A DNA stretch of 64,000 nt, taken from assembly GCF_003955715.1 (NCBI RefSeq), contig NZ_CP034463.1, positions 10,044,001 to 10,108,000 on the forward strand, read 5' to 3'. A program made the translations under genes and the position numbers. How positions within the stretch are numbered: the first letter of the stretch is position 1; each line of letters starts with the position of its first letter. Below, in pieces: positions 34,095-41,077 of this stretch. The notes under the pieces were generated by a model that was not told where the DNA came from, ran no database searches, and saw only the letters and a program-made list of their open reading frames with translations. The stretch comes from Streptomyces aquilus (GTDB lineage: Bacteria > Actinomycetota > Actinomycetes > Streptomycetales > Streptomycetaceae).

Positions 34095-34786
34095 GCCGGG
34101 CGGAGATCCTCGAAAGCACCGACGCCGCGGTCGCCGGGATCGAGGACGGGTCCACGATTCTCGTCGGCGGCTTCGGCCTGGCCGGGATGCCGTTCGACCT
34201 GATCGACGCGCTCATCCGGCAGGGCGCGAAGGACCTCACGATCGTGTCCAACAACGCGGGCAACGGCGATGTCGGGCTGGCCGCTCTGCTGGCCGCGGGC
34301 CGGGTGCGCAAAGTGCTGTGCTCCTTTCCGCGTCAGGCCGACTCCTGGGTCTTCGACGGCCTCTACCGCGAGGGCAAGATCGAGCTGGAGGTGGTGCCGC
34401 AGGGCAACCTCGCCGAGCGGATGCGCGCGGCCGGGGCCGGTATCGGCGCGTTCTACTGCCCGACCGCGGTCGGCACACCGCTCGCCGAGGGCAAGGAGGT
34501 ACGGGAGATCGACGGCCGGAAGTACCTGCTGGAGTACCCCATCAAGGGCGACTACGCGCTGATCGGCGCGCACGTCGCGGACGCGCTGGGCAACCTCGTC
34601 TACCGCAAGACCGCCCGCAACTTCGGACCGGTCATGGCCACGGCCGCGACGACGACCATCGTCCAGGTCGACCAGGTCGTCGAGCCCGGCAAGCTCGACC
34701 CCGAGGCCGTCGTCACCCCGTCCATCTACGTCGACCGGGTCGTCCAGGTCGAGGCCCGCCACTACACCGTTCAGGGGGCACGATGA
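34091..34786 (+). CDS. pcaI: 3-Oxoadipate CoA-transferase, subunit A
   Basis: A 231-residue family I CoA-transferase alpha subunit. It has ILVGGFGLAGMP near the N-terminus, the GGFG-type CoA-binding motif, and the conserved middle (IVSNNAGNGDVGLAALL, YCPTAVGT). With subunit B it moves CoA from succinyl-CoA to 3-oxoadipate. It overlaps the thiolase stop (ATGA) at the start and the subunit B start at the end, so the three genes are translated as one coupled operon. Confidence 0.9.
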   Translation: MSRAEILESTDAAVAGIEDGSTILVGGFGLAGMPFDLIDALIRQGAKDLTIVSNNAGNGDVGLAALLAAGRVRKVLCSFPRQADSWVFDGLYREGKIELEVVPQGNLAERMRAAGAGIGAFYCPTAVGTPLAEGKEVREIDGRKYLLEYPIKGDYALIGAHVADALGNLVYRKTARNFGPVMATAATTTIVQVDQVVEPGKLDPEAVVTPSIYVDRVVQVEARHYTVQGAR

Positions 34787-35445
34787 CCGTCACGCCAAGC
34801 GATCAGGTGCGCGCCGACCACCGGCTCTCGATGGACGAGTTGGCCGCCGTCATCGCACGCGACATCCCGGCCGGTTCCTTCGTCAATCTCGGTATCGGAC
34901 AGCCCACCAAGATCGCCGACCATCTGCCGGCCGGCTCCGGGGTGGTGCTGCACACCGAGAACGGCATGCTCAACATGGGCCCCAAGGCCGAGGGCGACGC
35001 GGTCGACCCCGACCTGACCAACGCCGGCAAGGTCCCGGTGACCGAGCTGCCCGGGGCGGCCTACTTCCACCACGCCGACTCCTTCGCCATGATGCGCGGC
35101 GGGCACCTCGATGTCTGCGTCCTCGGGGCCTACCAGGTTGCCTTCGACGGCGACCTGGCCAACTGGACCACCGGCAGGCCCGACGACATTCCCGCCGTCG
35201 GCGGCGCCATGGACCTGGCCATCGGCGCCAAGGACGTCTACGTGATGATGACGCTCTTCACCCGCTCCGGTGAGCCCAAGCTCGTGCCGCAGTGCACCTA
35301 CCCCCTCACCGGCGTCGGCTGCGTCAGCCGCGTCTACACCGACCACGGCGTCTTCGACGTCGGCCCCGACGGCGTACGGATCCGGGAGACGTACGGCGTC
35401 AGCGCCGACGAACTCGCCAAGCGACTCGGCGTCAAGCTGCCCTGA
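34783..35445 (+). CDS. pcaJ: 3-Oxoadipate CoA-transferase, subunit B
   Basis: A 220-residue beta subunit. The catalytic Glu that carries the CoA thioester is in LHTENGMLNMG near residue 60, preceded by VNLGIGQPTKIADHL. GAYQVAFDGDLANW follows. It is translationally coupled to subunit A. This is the last gene of the catabolic region: after its stop the base and codon pattern breaks and relics of mobile DNA begin. Confidence 0.9.
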   Translation: MTVTPSDQVRADHRLSMDELAAVIARDIPAGSFVNLGIGQPTKIADHLPAGSGVVLHTENGMLNMGPKAEGDAVDPDLTNAGKVPVTELPGAAYFHHADSFAMMRGGHLDVCVLGAYQVAFDGDLANWTTGRPDDIPAVGGAMDLAIGAKDVYVMMTLFTRSGEPKLVPQCTYPLTGVGCVSRVYTDHGVFDVGPDGVRIRETYGVSADELAKRLGVKLP

Positions 35446-35864
35446 GACGGTTTCTAGGGAGCCGCGGTCCGCTGGGTAGCCCTTGCGTGGAGCCAGGTAC
35501 CGAGGGCGAGCGCGACGATGTTGGTGCCGGCGCTTAGCGGTTGGTCCGTCGGCAACCACGATGAGCAGGCGCGGGGTCGGCCTTCGGGCCGGGGATACTC
35601 TCCAGTACCGGCTGTCCGCCTCCCGCTGGACGGCGTCGGACTGGCCGGTCTCACCATAGAGATGGCCGTCCGAGCCGATTCCGTGCTTGTCCTTGGAACG
35701 GTAGATCACCAGCGCATAGCCGGTCTGCAGGTGGCTGGCGGTGGTTGGGACCGGGATGGATCTCTCAGCTGCCGTCGGGGGCTCCTCTTTCTGCTCGGCG
35801 CCGCTGACAGCGGCGACCGGCGGATCGTTGTGCGTGTGCGGGAAGGTGTCGCTGAGCCGGGTGG
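35446..35864 (-). pseudogene. Gene-free junction with decayed coding fragments
   Basis: No intact gene. On the minus strand, a frame across about 35560-35790 keeps protein-like sequence (ALVIYRSKDKHGIG, SDGHLYGETG, YWRVSPARRPTPRLLIVVAD). Another frame ends at 35454 with GTNIVALALGTWLHAR, which resembles the tails of the proteins at 39573 and 40011 (DIVAIALDAFLRAKGY, DIVSVALDEWLTARGF). These look like pieces of older plasmid or phage genes left next to the pca operon. Confidence 0.45.
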
Positions 35865-36185
35865 TCAGTTGGTCTGTGTCCAGGTCCTGTCGAACCAGGC
35901 GAGGAAGGCCACGACTCCGCCGACCTTGGCGATCCAGTCGTGAATGGCTCTTTGGTCGTGTCCGGCGATGAAGCTGCGGCCCGAGGGGGTCTGGCTGCCG
36001 CATCCGCAGGCGCAGAGCGTCCTGTCGAAGGGGGAGTCGACGTACTGGACGGGATTTTGGCTCTTGCCCATCGGGGCGTGGTTGCCTACGTACTTGTCGT
36101 ACACCGGGGCGCCGGGCTTGAGGATGGTGCCGTTGATGGTGCGGCGGCCGTCGGGGTCGGCGGCCGTGATGCTGTCGATCCGCAC
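35865..36185 (-). CDS. Hypothetical Cys-containing protein, probably 5'-truncated
   Basis: A 106-residue product from a GTG at 36185. It contains LCACGCGSQTPSGRSFIAGHDQRAIHD, a compact Cys/His motif that could bind zinc, and ends WFDRTWTQTN. The frame stays open upstream and reads protein-like sequence (WRLGTRADRERYALFTAKG), so the listed start may not be the original one and the N-terminus may be lost at a junction near 36290. It is not recognised beyond a conserved hypothetical appearance. Confidence 0.5.
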   Translation of the reverse strand: MRIDSITAADPDGRRTINGTILKPGAPVYDKYVGNHAPMGKSQNPVQYVDSPFDRTLCACGCGSQTPSGRSFIAGHDQRAIHDWIAKVGGVVAFLAWFDRTWTQTN

Positions 36186-36280
36186 GGCCAGGACGACGAT
36201 GCCCTTGGCGGTGAACAGCGCGTAGCGCTCGCGGTCGGCGCGGGTGCCGAGCCGCCAGCGGCCCCGGCCCGCCTCGCGCG

Positions 36281-36433
36281 ACGCTGGCGGGACAGCGCCT
36301 GAACTACGGCTGCGACAACGGCGGCTACCTGTACGGCTACCCGAACAAGACAGCCGCCACGTGGACCATCTCCTACGCCGCCCCTGGCAACGGAGCCAGC
36401 GTCTCCACGCCGATCACCACCGTCTACCAGTAG
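36281..36433 (+). pseudogene. C-terminal remnant of a secreted-type protein
   Basis: The plus strand reads LNYGCDNGGYLYGYPNKTAA followed by TWTISYAAPGNGASVSTPIT and a TAG at 36431-36433. Composition (Tyr, Gly, Thr, Ser) is that of a secreted beta-rich domain. No start is present, and the frame merges upstream with the opposite-strand gene, so only the tail is preserved. Confidence 0.4.
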
Positions 36434-36547
36434 CGCGCTGACAGCCACGCCGCGGAAGCGGCGGATGGTCGGATCGGCCACCGCCGCGACCGCTGCCGCC
36501 GCAGCCGAAACTGCGGAAAGCTTGGCGGCCGGGGCGGCGATCGAGTT

Positions 36548-38014
36548 CTACATGTAGTAGGCGTAGCGGGTGGCGATTCGTGCCTGGGTCGGGACGTGTT
36601 TGAGGATGGAACCGACTCGGTAAGCGGTGCGCAGGGTGAGCGGGTCGCGTTCGTCGAGCTGGGCGTTGTTCCAGTTCATCTTGGTCAGGGCGAGAATGTC
36701 GGTGCTGGCGGTCAGTAGATCTGTGCTGTGTGTTGCGGGCCGGATGAGCAGGGGCTGGGGGACGTACAGGCCGGGGTAGGTCCTGAAGTACGGCACGGAT
36801 CCGCGGGTGTACAGGAGCATGGAACGGGCGTCCAGTTGGACGCTCGTGCCGCGCAGCGGTGGGAGTTGCCCGGTGCGGTACAGGTGCGGGGCGCCGCGCC
36901 GCTGGATCCACAGCAGGTCGACATGGTCGATGTCGCGCAGGTCGGCGGCCTCGTGGAAGCCGTCGACCTCCCCGGTCGTGAAGTTCGAGGTCTTGTGCAC
37001 GACGATGCGTGCGGGCTGGTGTCCGTGAGTCGTGCGGTACTCGGCCAGGGCGTCCAGCAGCAGTTGCCGGGCGTCGGGGAGCGTCAGGTGGGGCTGGCGG
37101 TCGGTCTTGGCGATCTGCGCGGTGCCGCCACGGACGACGACGCCGTCGCCGCGCTCGTTGAACACCTGGGCGACGGCGGTGTGCAGCTGGTTTCCGTTCG
37201 CGTTGCGGTAGAAGCTGACCCCGATGTAGCAGGTGGCCAGGTCGGAGCTGTGGCGCTGCATGCGCCAGGGGGTTCCGCCGGCCTTGTAGTACAGGGCGGT
37301 GTGCAGGTTCCAGGCCCTGGTGGCCTCGTCCTGCAGGGGGCGGAGTGTTTGCCCGTTGGCCCTGGCCGGGATCCCGGTCCAGGTTTCCTTGCGCATCAGC
37401 TGCAGGGGTGCCGGCAGCGTGAGCGCGGTGGCCTTCAGCAGGTCGTGGAAGTCGCCTCCGGTCTCTCGCTCGTCCTGGTCCTCTTGACGTTCGGCTGTGG
37501 TCTCCTCCGACGGCGGGTGTTCTTCGCGGTCCTGGAGTTCTTCCGGACGGGCGCAGATTACGACGCGGCAGCGTCCGGTCTCGGCCAGGGACCGGGCGGC
37601 GTCGGCGTAGAGATCGACTGCGTCCTTGGTGGCGGAGGCTGTGTCGGCGCGCGCCAGGCGGCGCAGTTGGCGTTCGGGGATCTCGCGGACGAGGGCGTCG
37701 TCGAAGACGAGTTCGGCGCCGAACGGTGAGTCGGTGCCGAAGCCGGGGAACGGCTGGTGCAGGTTCTCCTGGCCGGGTTTGGTGTCCTTGGCCTCGATGT
37801 GGGTCTGGCAGCGCTGGAGCCAGTTTCGGATGCCGTCGACCGCATGGGCGGGGCCGACCAGAGCGATGGGGATCCTGTGTGGTCCGGTAGGGGAGTCGGC
37901 GTCGGCGGGGCCGAACACGCTGATGCCGTAGCGGGGGTCGATGTGGCGGTTTCCGGCGCGGAACTCCAGTTCCGGCTCGTGCAGCACGGGTGCTTTCACT
38001 GCGGCAGCTCCCAC
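36548..38014 (-). CDS. Short prokaryotic Argonaute (MID-PIWI), catalytically inactive
   Basis: A 488-residue PIWI protein without N or PAZ domains. The N-terminal ELEFRAGNRHIDPRYGISVF with FGPAD, and HQPFPGFGTDSPFGAELVF, are typical openings of short Argonautes. MID covers about 1-200 (VVICARPEEL) and PIWI about 205-488. The first PIWI catalytic strand reads CYIGVSFYR, with Ser267 where active enzymes have Asp. RIVVHKTSNFT and the hydrophobic C-terminal RYAYYM follow family pattern. It should bind a guide and target nucleic acid but not cut. Its start overlaps the end of the nuclease-APAZ gene by 19 bp, as expected for an obligate heterodimer. Confidence 0.87.
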   Translation of the reverse strand: MGAAAVKAPVLHEPELEFRAGNRHIDPRYGISVFGPADADSPTGPHRIPIALVGPAHAVDGIRNWLQRCQTHIEAKDTKPGQENLHQPFPGFGTDSPFGAELVFDDALVREIPERQLRRLARADTASATKDAVDLYADAARSLAETGRCRVVICARPEELQDREEHPPSEETTAERQEDQDERETGGDFHDLLKATALTLPAPLQLMRKETWTGIPARANGQTLRPLQDEATRAWNLHTALYYKAGGTPWRMQRHSSDLATCYIGVSFYRNANGNQLHTAVAQVFNERGDGVVVRGGTAQIAKTDRQPHLTLPDARQLLLDALAEYRTTHGHQPARIVVHKTSNFTTGEVDGFHEAADLRDIDHVDLLWIQRRGAPHLYRTGQLPPLRGTSVQLDARSMLLYTRGSVPYFRTYPGLYVPQPLLIRPATHSTDLLTASTDILALTKMNWNNAQLDERDPLTLRTAYRVGSILKHVPTQARIATRYAYYM

Positions 38015-39309
38015 AGCCCCTCGGCCAGCCCGTTCACGCTCGGTTTCGGCGCTGGTTCTTGCGGAATCCAGACGCTTTCGTCGATGGCGGCGTCGCAGTC
38101 GAGCTTGAGGAGCTGGCCGAATCGGATGCGCTCATCGCGGCTTCTGAACAGGGTGTCGTCGCCTTGCAGGTAGTCGGCCCAGGCGCGTACGAGCTGGTAG
38201 ACGGCGTTGTTGCGTTCCAGCCGCTTGATTTTCTGGATGTACTCGGCGTCGTACAGGGAGTCCCGTCGACCGTCGATGGTGAAGTGGTAGGTGGGGTTGA
38301 TCTCCAGGAACCACTGTTCGCTCCAGCGCCGGAAATACAGGCTGGCAGCGTAGTGACGACAGAAGGTGATCTTGGTTGTGTCGTCCTTGCCGAAATACGG
38401 GGTGAAGAAGGTGCGTCCGCGGCTGCCGCGGTAGCGGCCTTTGATCTTCCGGCTGGATCGGTCCGGCGGGGCCTGCATGTAGACGACCTTCTTGGTGGGA
38501 TGCCAGACCAATTCGGGATGGTGGGCGGAGCGCAGGGTGAAGTTCAGCAGGGAAACGAAGCGCCGTTGCAGGTCTGGGTCCTCGGTGGTCGCCCAGTTCT
38601 GCGTCGGGATGGAGGTGACCGGCCCGTCGCACAGCACGGCCAGCGGGCCCTCGTCCAGTCGGCACAGCGAAAAGATCCGTCCGGCGGCCAGGACGAAGCC
38701 GCTCTCGAACTGGTTGCCGTTCGAGCGCATCCGCTCCCAGGCATCACCACGGTCACGACACGGCGTGGACGCCTCGTAGATGAGCGGGGCGAAGCCCTCA
38801 ATCGTGAGGAGGTTCGAGACCAACTGTTCGCTTCCCTCAAGCCGTGGCAACGGCTCTCCGGCGGGCACGCCCAGGGCCGACAGCTGACTGAAGGCATCGA
38901 GGTCGAAGCGGTCCGCGGCCTTGTCGAACTGAACGACCCGCCGTGCCTTGCGTTCAGGGTCGGCGAACCAGGTGTCGACGCGTTTCCACCACGCCTGCTG
39001 GAAACGCAGGTCCACGCAGATGAGCACGACTGGTCGGCCCAGCCGAAGCCAGTAGGCGATGTGGTCGGCCTTGCACGTGAACTTGAATTCGGTCTCGGTC
39101 GCCCCCCGAAACCCGACCTCCGTGCCCTTCACCTGAGCCAGGACGGCGACACCGGTGACTTCCCGATCGGCGTCCACGAACTCGATCTGACCGTCAATAG
39201 CGAAGTCACGCTTGGTGTCATTCCACACATGGCCGGCATCGGAGACGGCCTTGTCGACGAACGCCTCGCCCCGGAACCCAGCCCGCTGCTGGACGCTGCG
39301 CTGCGGCAT
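37996..39309 (-). CDS. DUF4365 nuclease-APAZ effector of a short Argonaute (SPARDA-type) system
   Basis: A 437-residue effector. Residues of about 10-160 are a DUF4365 PD-(D/E)xK-like nuclease: Asp39 in IDGQIEF and Q59-V-K61 in VAVLAQVKGTE form the active-site signature. Residues of about 170-437 fit the APAZ region that replaces the missing N-terminal half of short Argonautes and clamps the guide-target duplex. In known SPARDA (DREN-APAZ) systems, target recognition triggers collateral nucleic acid cleavage and halts phage or plasmid spread. ATG 39309 is chosen (GGAG upstream); a longer frame to 39507 lacks conserved sequence. It is the first gene of the operon. Confidence 0.83.
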   Translation of the reverse strand: MPQRSVQQRAGFRGEAFVDKAVSDAGHVWNDTKRDFAIDGQIEFVDADREVTGVAVLAQVKGTEVGFRGATETEFKFTCKADHIAYWLRLGRPVVLICVDLRFQQAWWKRVDTWFADPERKARRVVQFDKAADRFDLDAFSQLSALGVPAGEPLPRLEGSEQLVSNLLTIEGFAPLIYEASTPCRDRGDAWERMRSNGNQFESGFVLAAGRIFSLCRLDEGPLAVLCDGPVTSIPTQNWATTEDPDLQRRFVSLLNFTLRSAHHPELVWHPTKKVVYMQAPPDRSSRKIKGRYRGSRGRTFFTPYFGKDDTTKITFCRHYAASLYFRRWSEQWFLEINPTYHFTIDGRRDSLYDAEYIQKIKRLERNNAVYQLVRAWADYLQGDDTLFRSRDERIRFGQLLKLDCDAAIDESVWIPQEPAPKPSVNGLAEGLWELPQ

Positions 39310-39572
39310 CCGATCAGCGCTCCGGGAAGGACACCGGAGTGCCCGTCGTAGCCCGGCCGGATCTGGGAGGCCGAGGCCGCGCGTTGTTGTCCCACCCCAT
39401 GGAGCGATCCTCCGTCCTTCGCGCGTGGTCCACCTCAACTCAGGATAGGAGGGACCACTGACAACGACCGGTGCACGCATGCGGGAGGAGAATCGGAGGC
39501 TGGGCACGTGGACATTGCGAGGGCTTCGCTGACTTCACCCAAAGTGCAGGGCATCGAGGGCCGGCCGAGTGA

Positions 39573-39884
39573 TTACTGTTCTTCGGCCTTGGGCCAGGTG
39601 AGGTCGGGAGGGTAGCCCTTGGCGCGAAGGAATGCGTCGAGCGCTATCGCGACGATGTCGCCGTGCTGGATGCCGTGGTCCGCGTGGTACCGGCGGATGC
39701 GCCGTTGAAGTTGGAGAGCGTCGGGGACGGCGTAGTTGATCTGTCCGCGACTGGTGTGGCGGCCATTGATGACCTCCATTGTGTCCGGATGAGGCGCCAA
39801 CGGGTCGTCGGTCAGGTCGGATTGCGCTTCGAGAGCTTCAGCGAGTTCACGTAGCTGACGGGCGTGGCGCGAGAGATTGGACAT
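39573..39884 (-). CDS. Small protein of a plasmid partition-like locus
   Basis: A 103-residue protein with a helical N-terminus (LSRHARQLRELAEALEAQ) and a C-terminal QLQRRIRRYHADHGIQHGDIVAIALDAFLRAKGY. The latter resembles the tail of the protein at 40011 and has the look of a ribbon-helix-helix or similar DNA-binding module. Two CTAGTCGACTAG palindromes lie just upstream (39906-39937). It may bind them as an autoregulator or as the centromere-binding partner of a ParA. Confidence 0.65.
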   Translation of the reverse strand: MSNLSRHARQLRELAEALEAQSDLTDDPLAPHPDTMEVINGRHTSRGQINYAVPDALQLQRRIRRYHADHGIQHGDIVAIALDAFLRAKGYPPDLTWPKAEEQ

Positions 39885-39905
39885 GGGCTGCTCCTGTCCG
39901 GTCGC

Positions 39906-39937
39906 CTAGTCGACTAGTTAGCCGCCTAGTCGACTAG
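39906..39937. repeat. Two CTAGTCGACTAG palindromes 20 bp apart (operator or centromere-like site)
   Basis: Identical perfect 12-bp palindromes at 39906-39917 and 39926-39937 recur with a 20-bp period, each preceded by GC, and a partial third unit (TAGTCG) follows. Spacing of two helical turns puts both on one DNA face. They lie directly before the 103-residue gene and 74 bp after the end of the 284-residue gene. Confidence 0.75.
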
Positions 39938-39955
39938 TGGAATAGTCGGTGGGAG

Positions 39956-39992
39956 GGGTGTCCGCGAACGAGAGAAGCGTTCGCGGACACCC
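39956..39992 (-). terminator. Perfect 15-bp stem hairpin after the partition-type gene
   Basis: GGGTGTCCGCGAACG (39956-39970) pairs exactly with 39978-39992 over AGAGAAG. It lies 19 bp past the stop of the minus-strand gene at 40011. Confidence 0.78.
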
Positions 39993-40010
39993 TGGGAGAT
40001 GCACGCCGCG

Positions 40011-40865
40011 TCAGAAGCCGCGGGCGGTGAGCCATTCGTCCAGGGCGACCGAGACGATGTCGCCAATGGGCAGGTGATCGAGTTCGTTGTCCAGCGCGAA
40101 GCGCTTGAGCCGCTTCTTCAGCCTCAGCGCGGCGGGGACCGACGAGTCGAGGCTTTCGCGCGTGATGATGCGCTGGTTGAGGATCACGGCTGTCTCGGGG
40201 ATGTCCTTGGGGCGGCCGGGACCGTGAGCCCACGGCGTTCCCTCGCTGGGGGCTGCCTCCGGTTGCACGTACTGTTCCTGGTGAGACCCCGGACCATCGG
40301 TCCTCACTGGGAACGCCGTACCTCCTGCGACCGGAGCAGCTGCCGGACGAACCGCCACCTCGGCGGCCGGGGCCACATCAGGAACTGCGGACGTGATCTG
40401 GGACAGGCCGTGCCGCACAGCGGGTTCGCTCGGCTGCGCCGGCCGCACCGCAGGAGCTGCAGGTTCATAAGCCGGGACCACAGGCGGCACCTGCCGCTCC
40501 ACCGGCTCCCCACCAGCCCCCGCCTCGGGGGCGACGACGTCCGGGCGAACCGGCTGACTGGCGGCCGGCTCCGGCGCGGGGCCGCTCGGCGTCTCGGCAT
40601 TCGGCTGCGCGGAGGCCTGCGCCACTTCGGGTACCGCGTCGGTCCGGCCCTGCGCCACCTCCTCGACAGGAACGGCGGAAGGTGTGGGCTGAGCCTGTGG
40701 CTCGCCGGCAGCAGGACGGCCTTCGCCCTGGCCGGCGGCCTGTCCGGCGGCGTACTGCTCGGGGGTGAGCTCGGCGGCCGGGGGAGGGGGCGGCGGGGTC
40801 GTCTTCTTGGCCCCGCCGAGCGTGCGACCGGTGCGGCGGGTGGGGGGCTTCATGCGCTCGCTCAT
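40011..40865 (-). CDS. Proline/alanine-rich ParB-like partner protein
   Basis: A 284-residue protein. The first 200 residues are low complexity, rich in Pro, Ala, Glu and Gln. The last 70 are ordered: IPETAVILNQRIITRESLDS, LRLKKRLKRFALDNELDHLP, GDIVSVALDEWLTARGF. The C-terminal module matches that of the small protein at 39573. Its start overlaps the stop of a ParA-like tail (ATGA), the usual layout of a partition operon. A role as the DNA-binding half of a plasmid or ICE segregation system is inferred; no canonical ParB domain is present. Confidence 0.65.
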   Translation of the reverse strand: MSERMKPPTRRTGRTLGGAKKTTPPPPPPAAELTPEQYAAGQAAGQGEGRPAAGEPQAQPTPSAVPVEEVAQGRTDAVPEVAQASAQPNAETPSGPAPEPAASQPVRPDVVAPEAGAGGEPVERQVPPVVPAYEPAAPAVRPAQPSEPAVRHGLSQITSAVPDVAPAAEVAVRPAAAPVAGGTAFPVRTDGPGSHQEQYVQPEAAPSEGTPWAHGPGRPKDIPETAVILNQRIITRESLDSSVPAALRLKKRLKRFALDNELDHLPIGDIVSVALDEWLTARGF

Positions 40866-41077
40866 GCGGTGAGTTCCTTCATCAGCTCGGCGTACTCGCT
40901 CAGTTCGGTGGGGATCTCGCCGAAGGCCTCCATGTAGTGCACCCAGGAGTGGATGGTGGTCTCGGCGAGCGGGAACGGCTCGTCGCGGCCCGGGCCGATG
41001 CCCTCGCCTTCGGCGGGCTCCAGCAGCTGCTCCTTCGCCCGGCCGGGCAGGCTGGTGCGGTCGTCGGCCTTGACCAT
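40862..41077 (-). pseudogene. C-terminal remnant of a ParA-like ATPase
   Basis: The 71-residue frame ends with LAETTIHSWVHYMEAFGEIP and TELSEYAELMKELTA and has no Walker motif. By position, immediately before and coupled to the partition-type gene, it is the tail of a ParA-like protein. The rest is missing because a junction near 41078-41095 abuts an Rhs gene reading the opposite way. The ParA identity is inferred from context and length, not from a motif. Confidence 0.45.

Noticed and set aside
36728..37729. A 333-codon plus-strand frame opposite the Argonaute gene
   Set aside because: Gly/Val/Arg-rich antisense artefact; the minus strand carries PIWI motifs.
39906..39937. CRISPR-like repeats
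   Set aside because: Only two short palindromes with an 8-bp gap; no spacers or cas genes.
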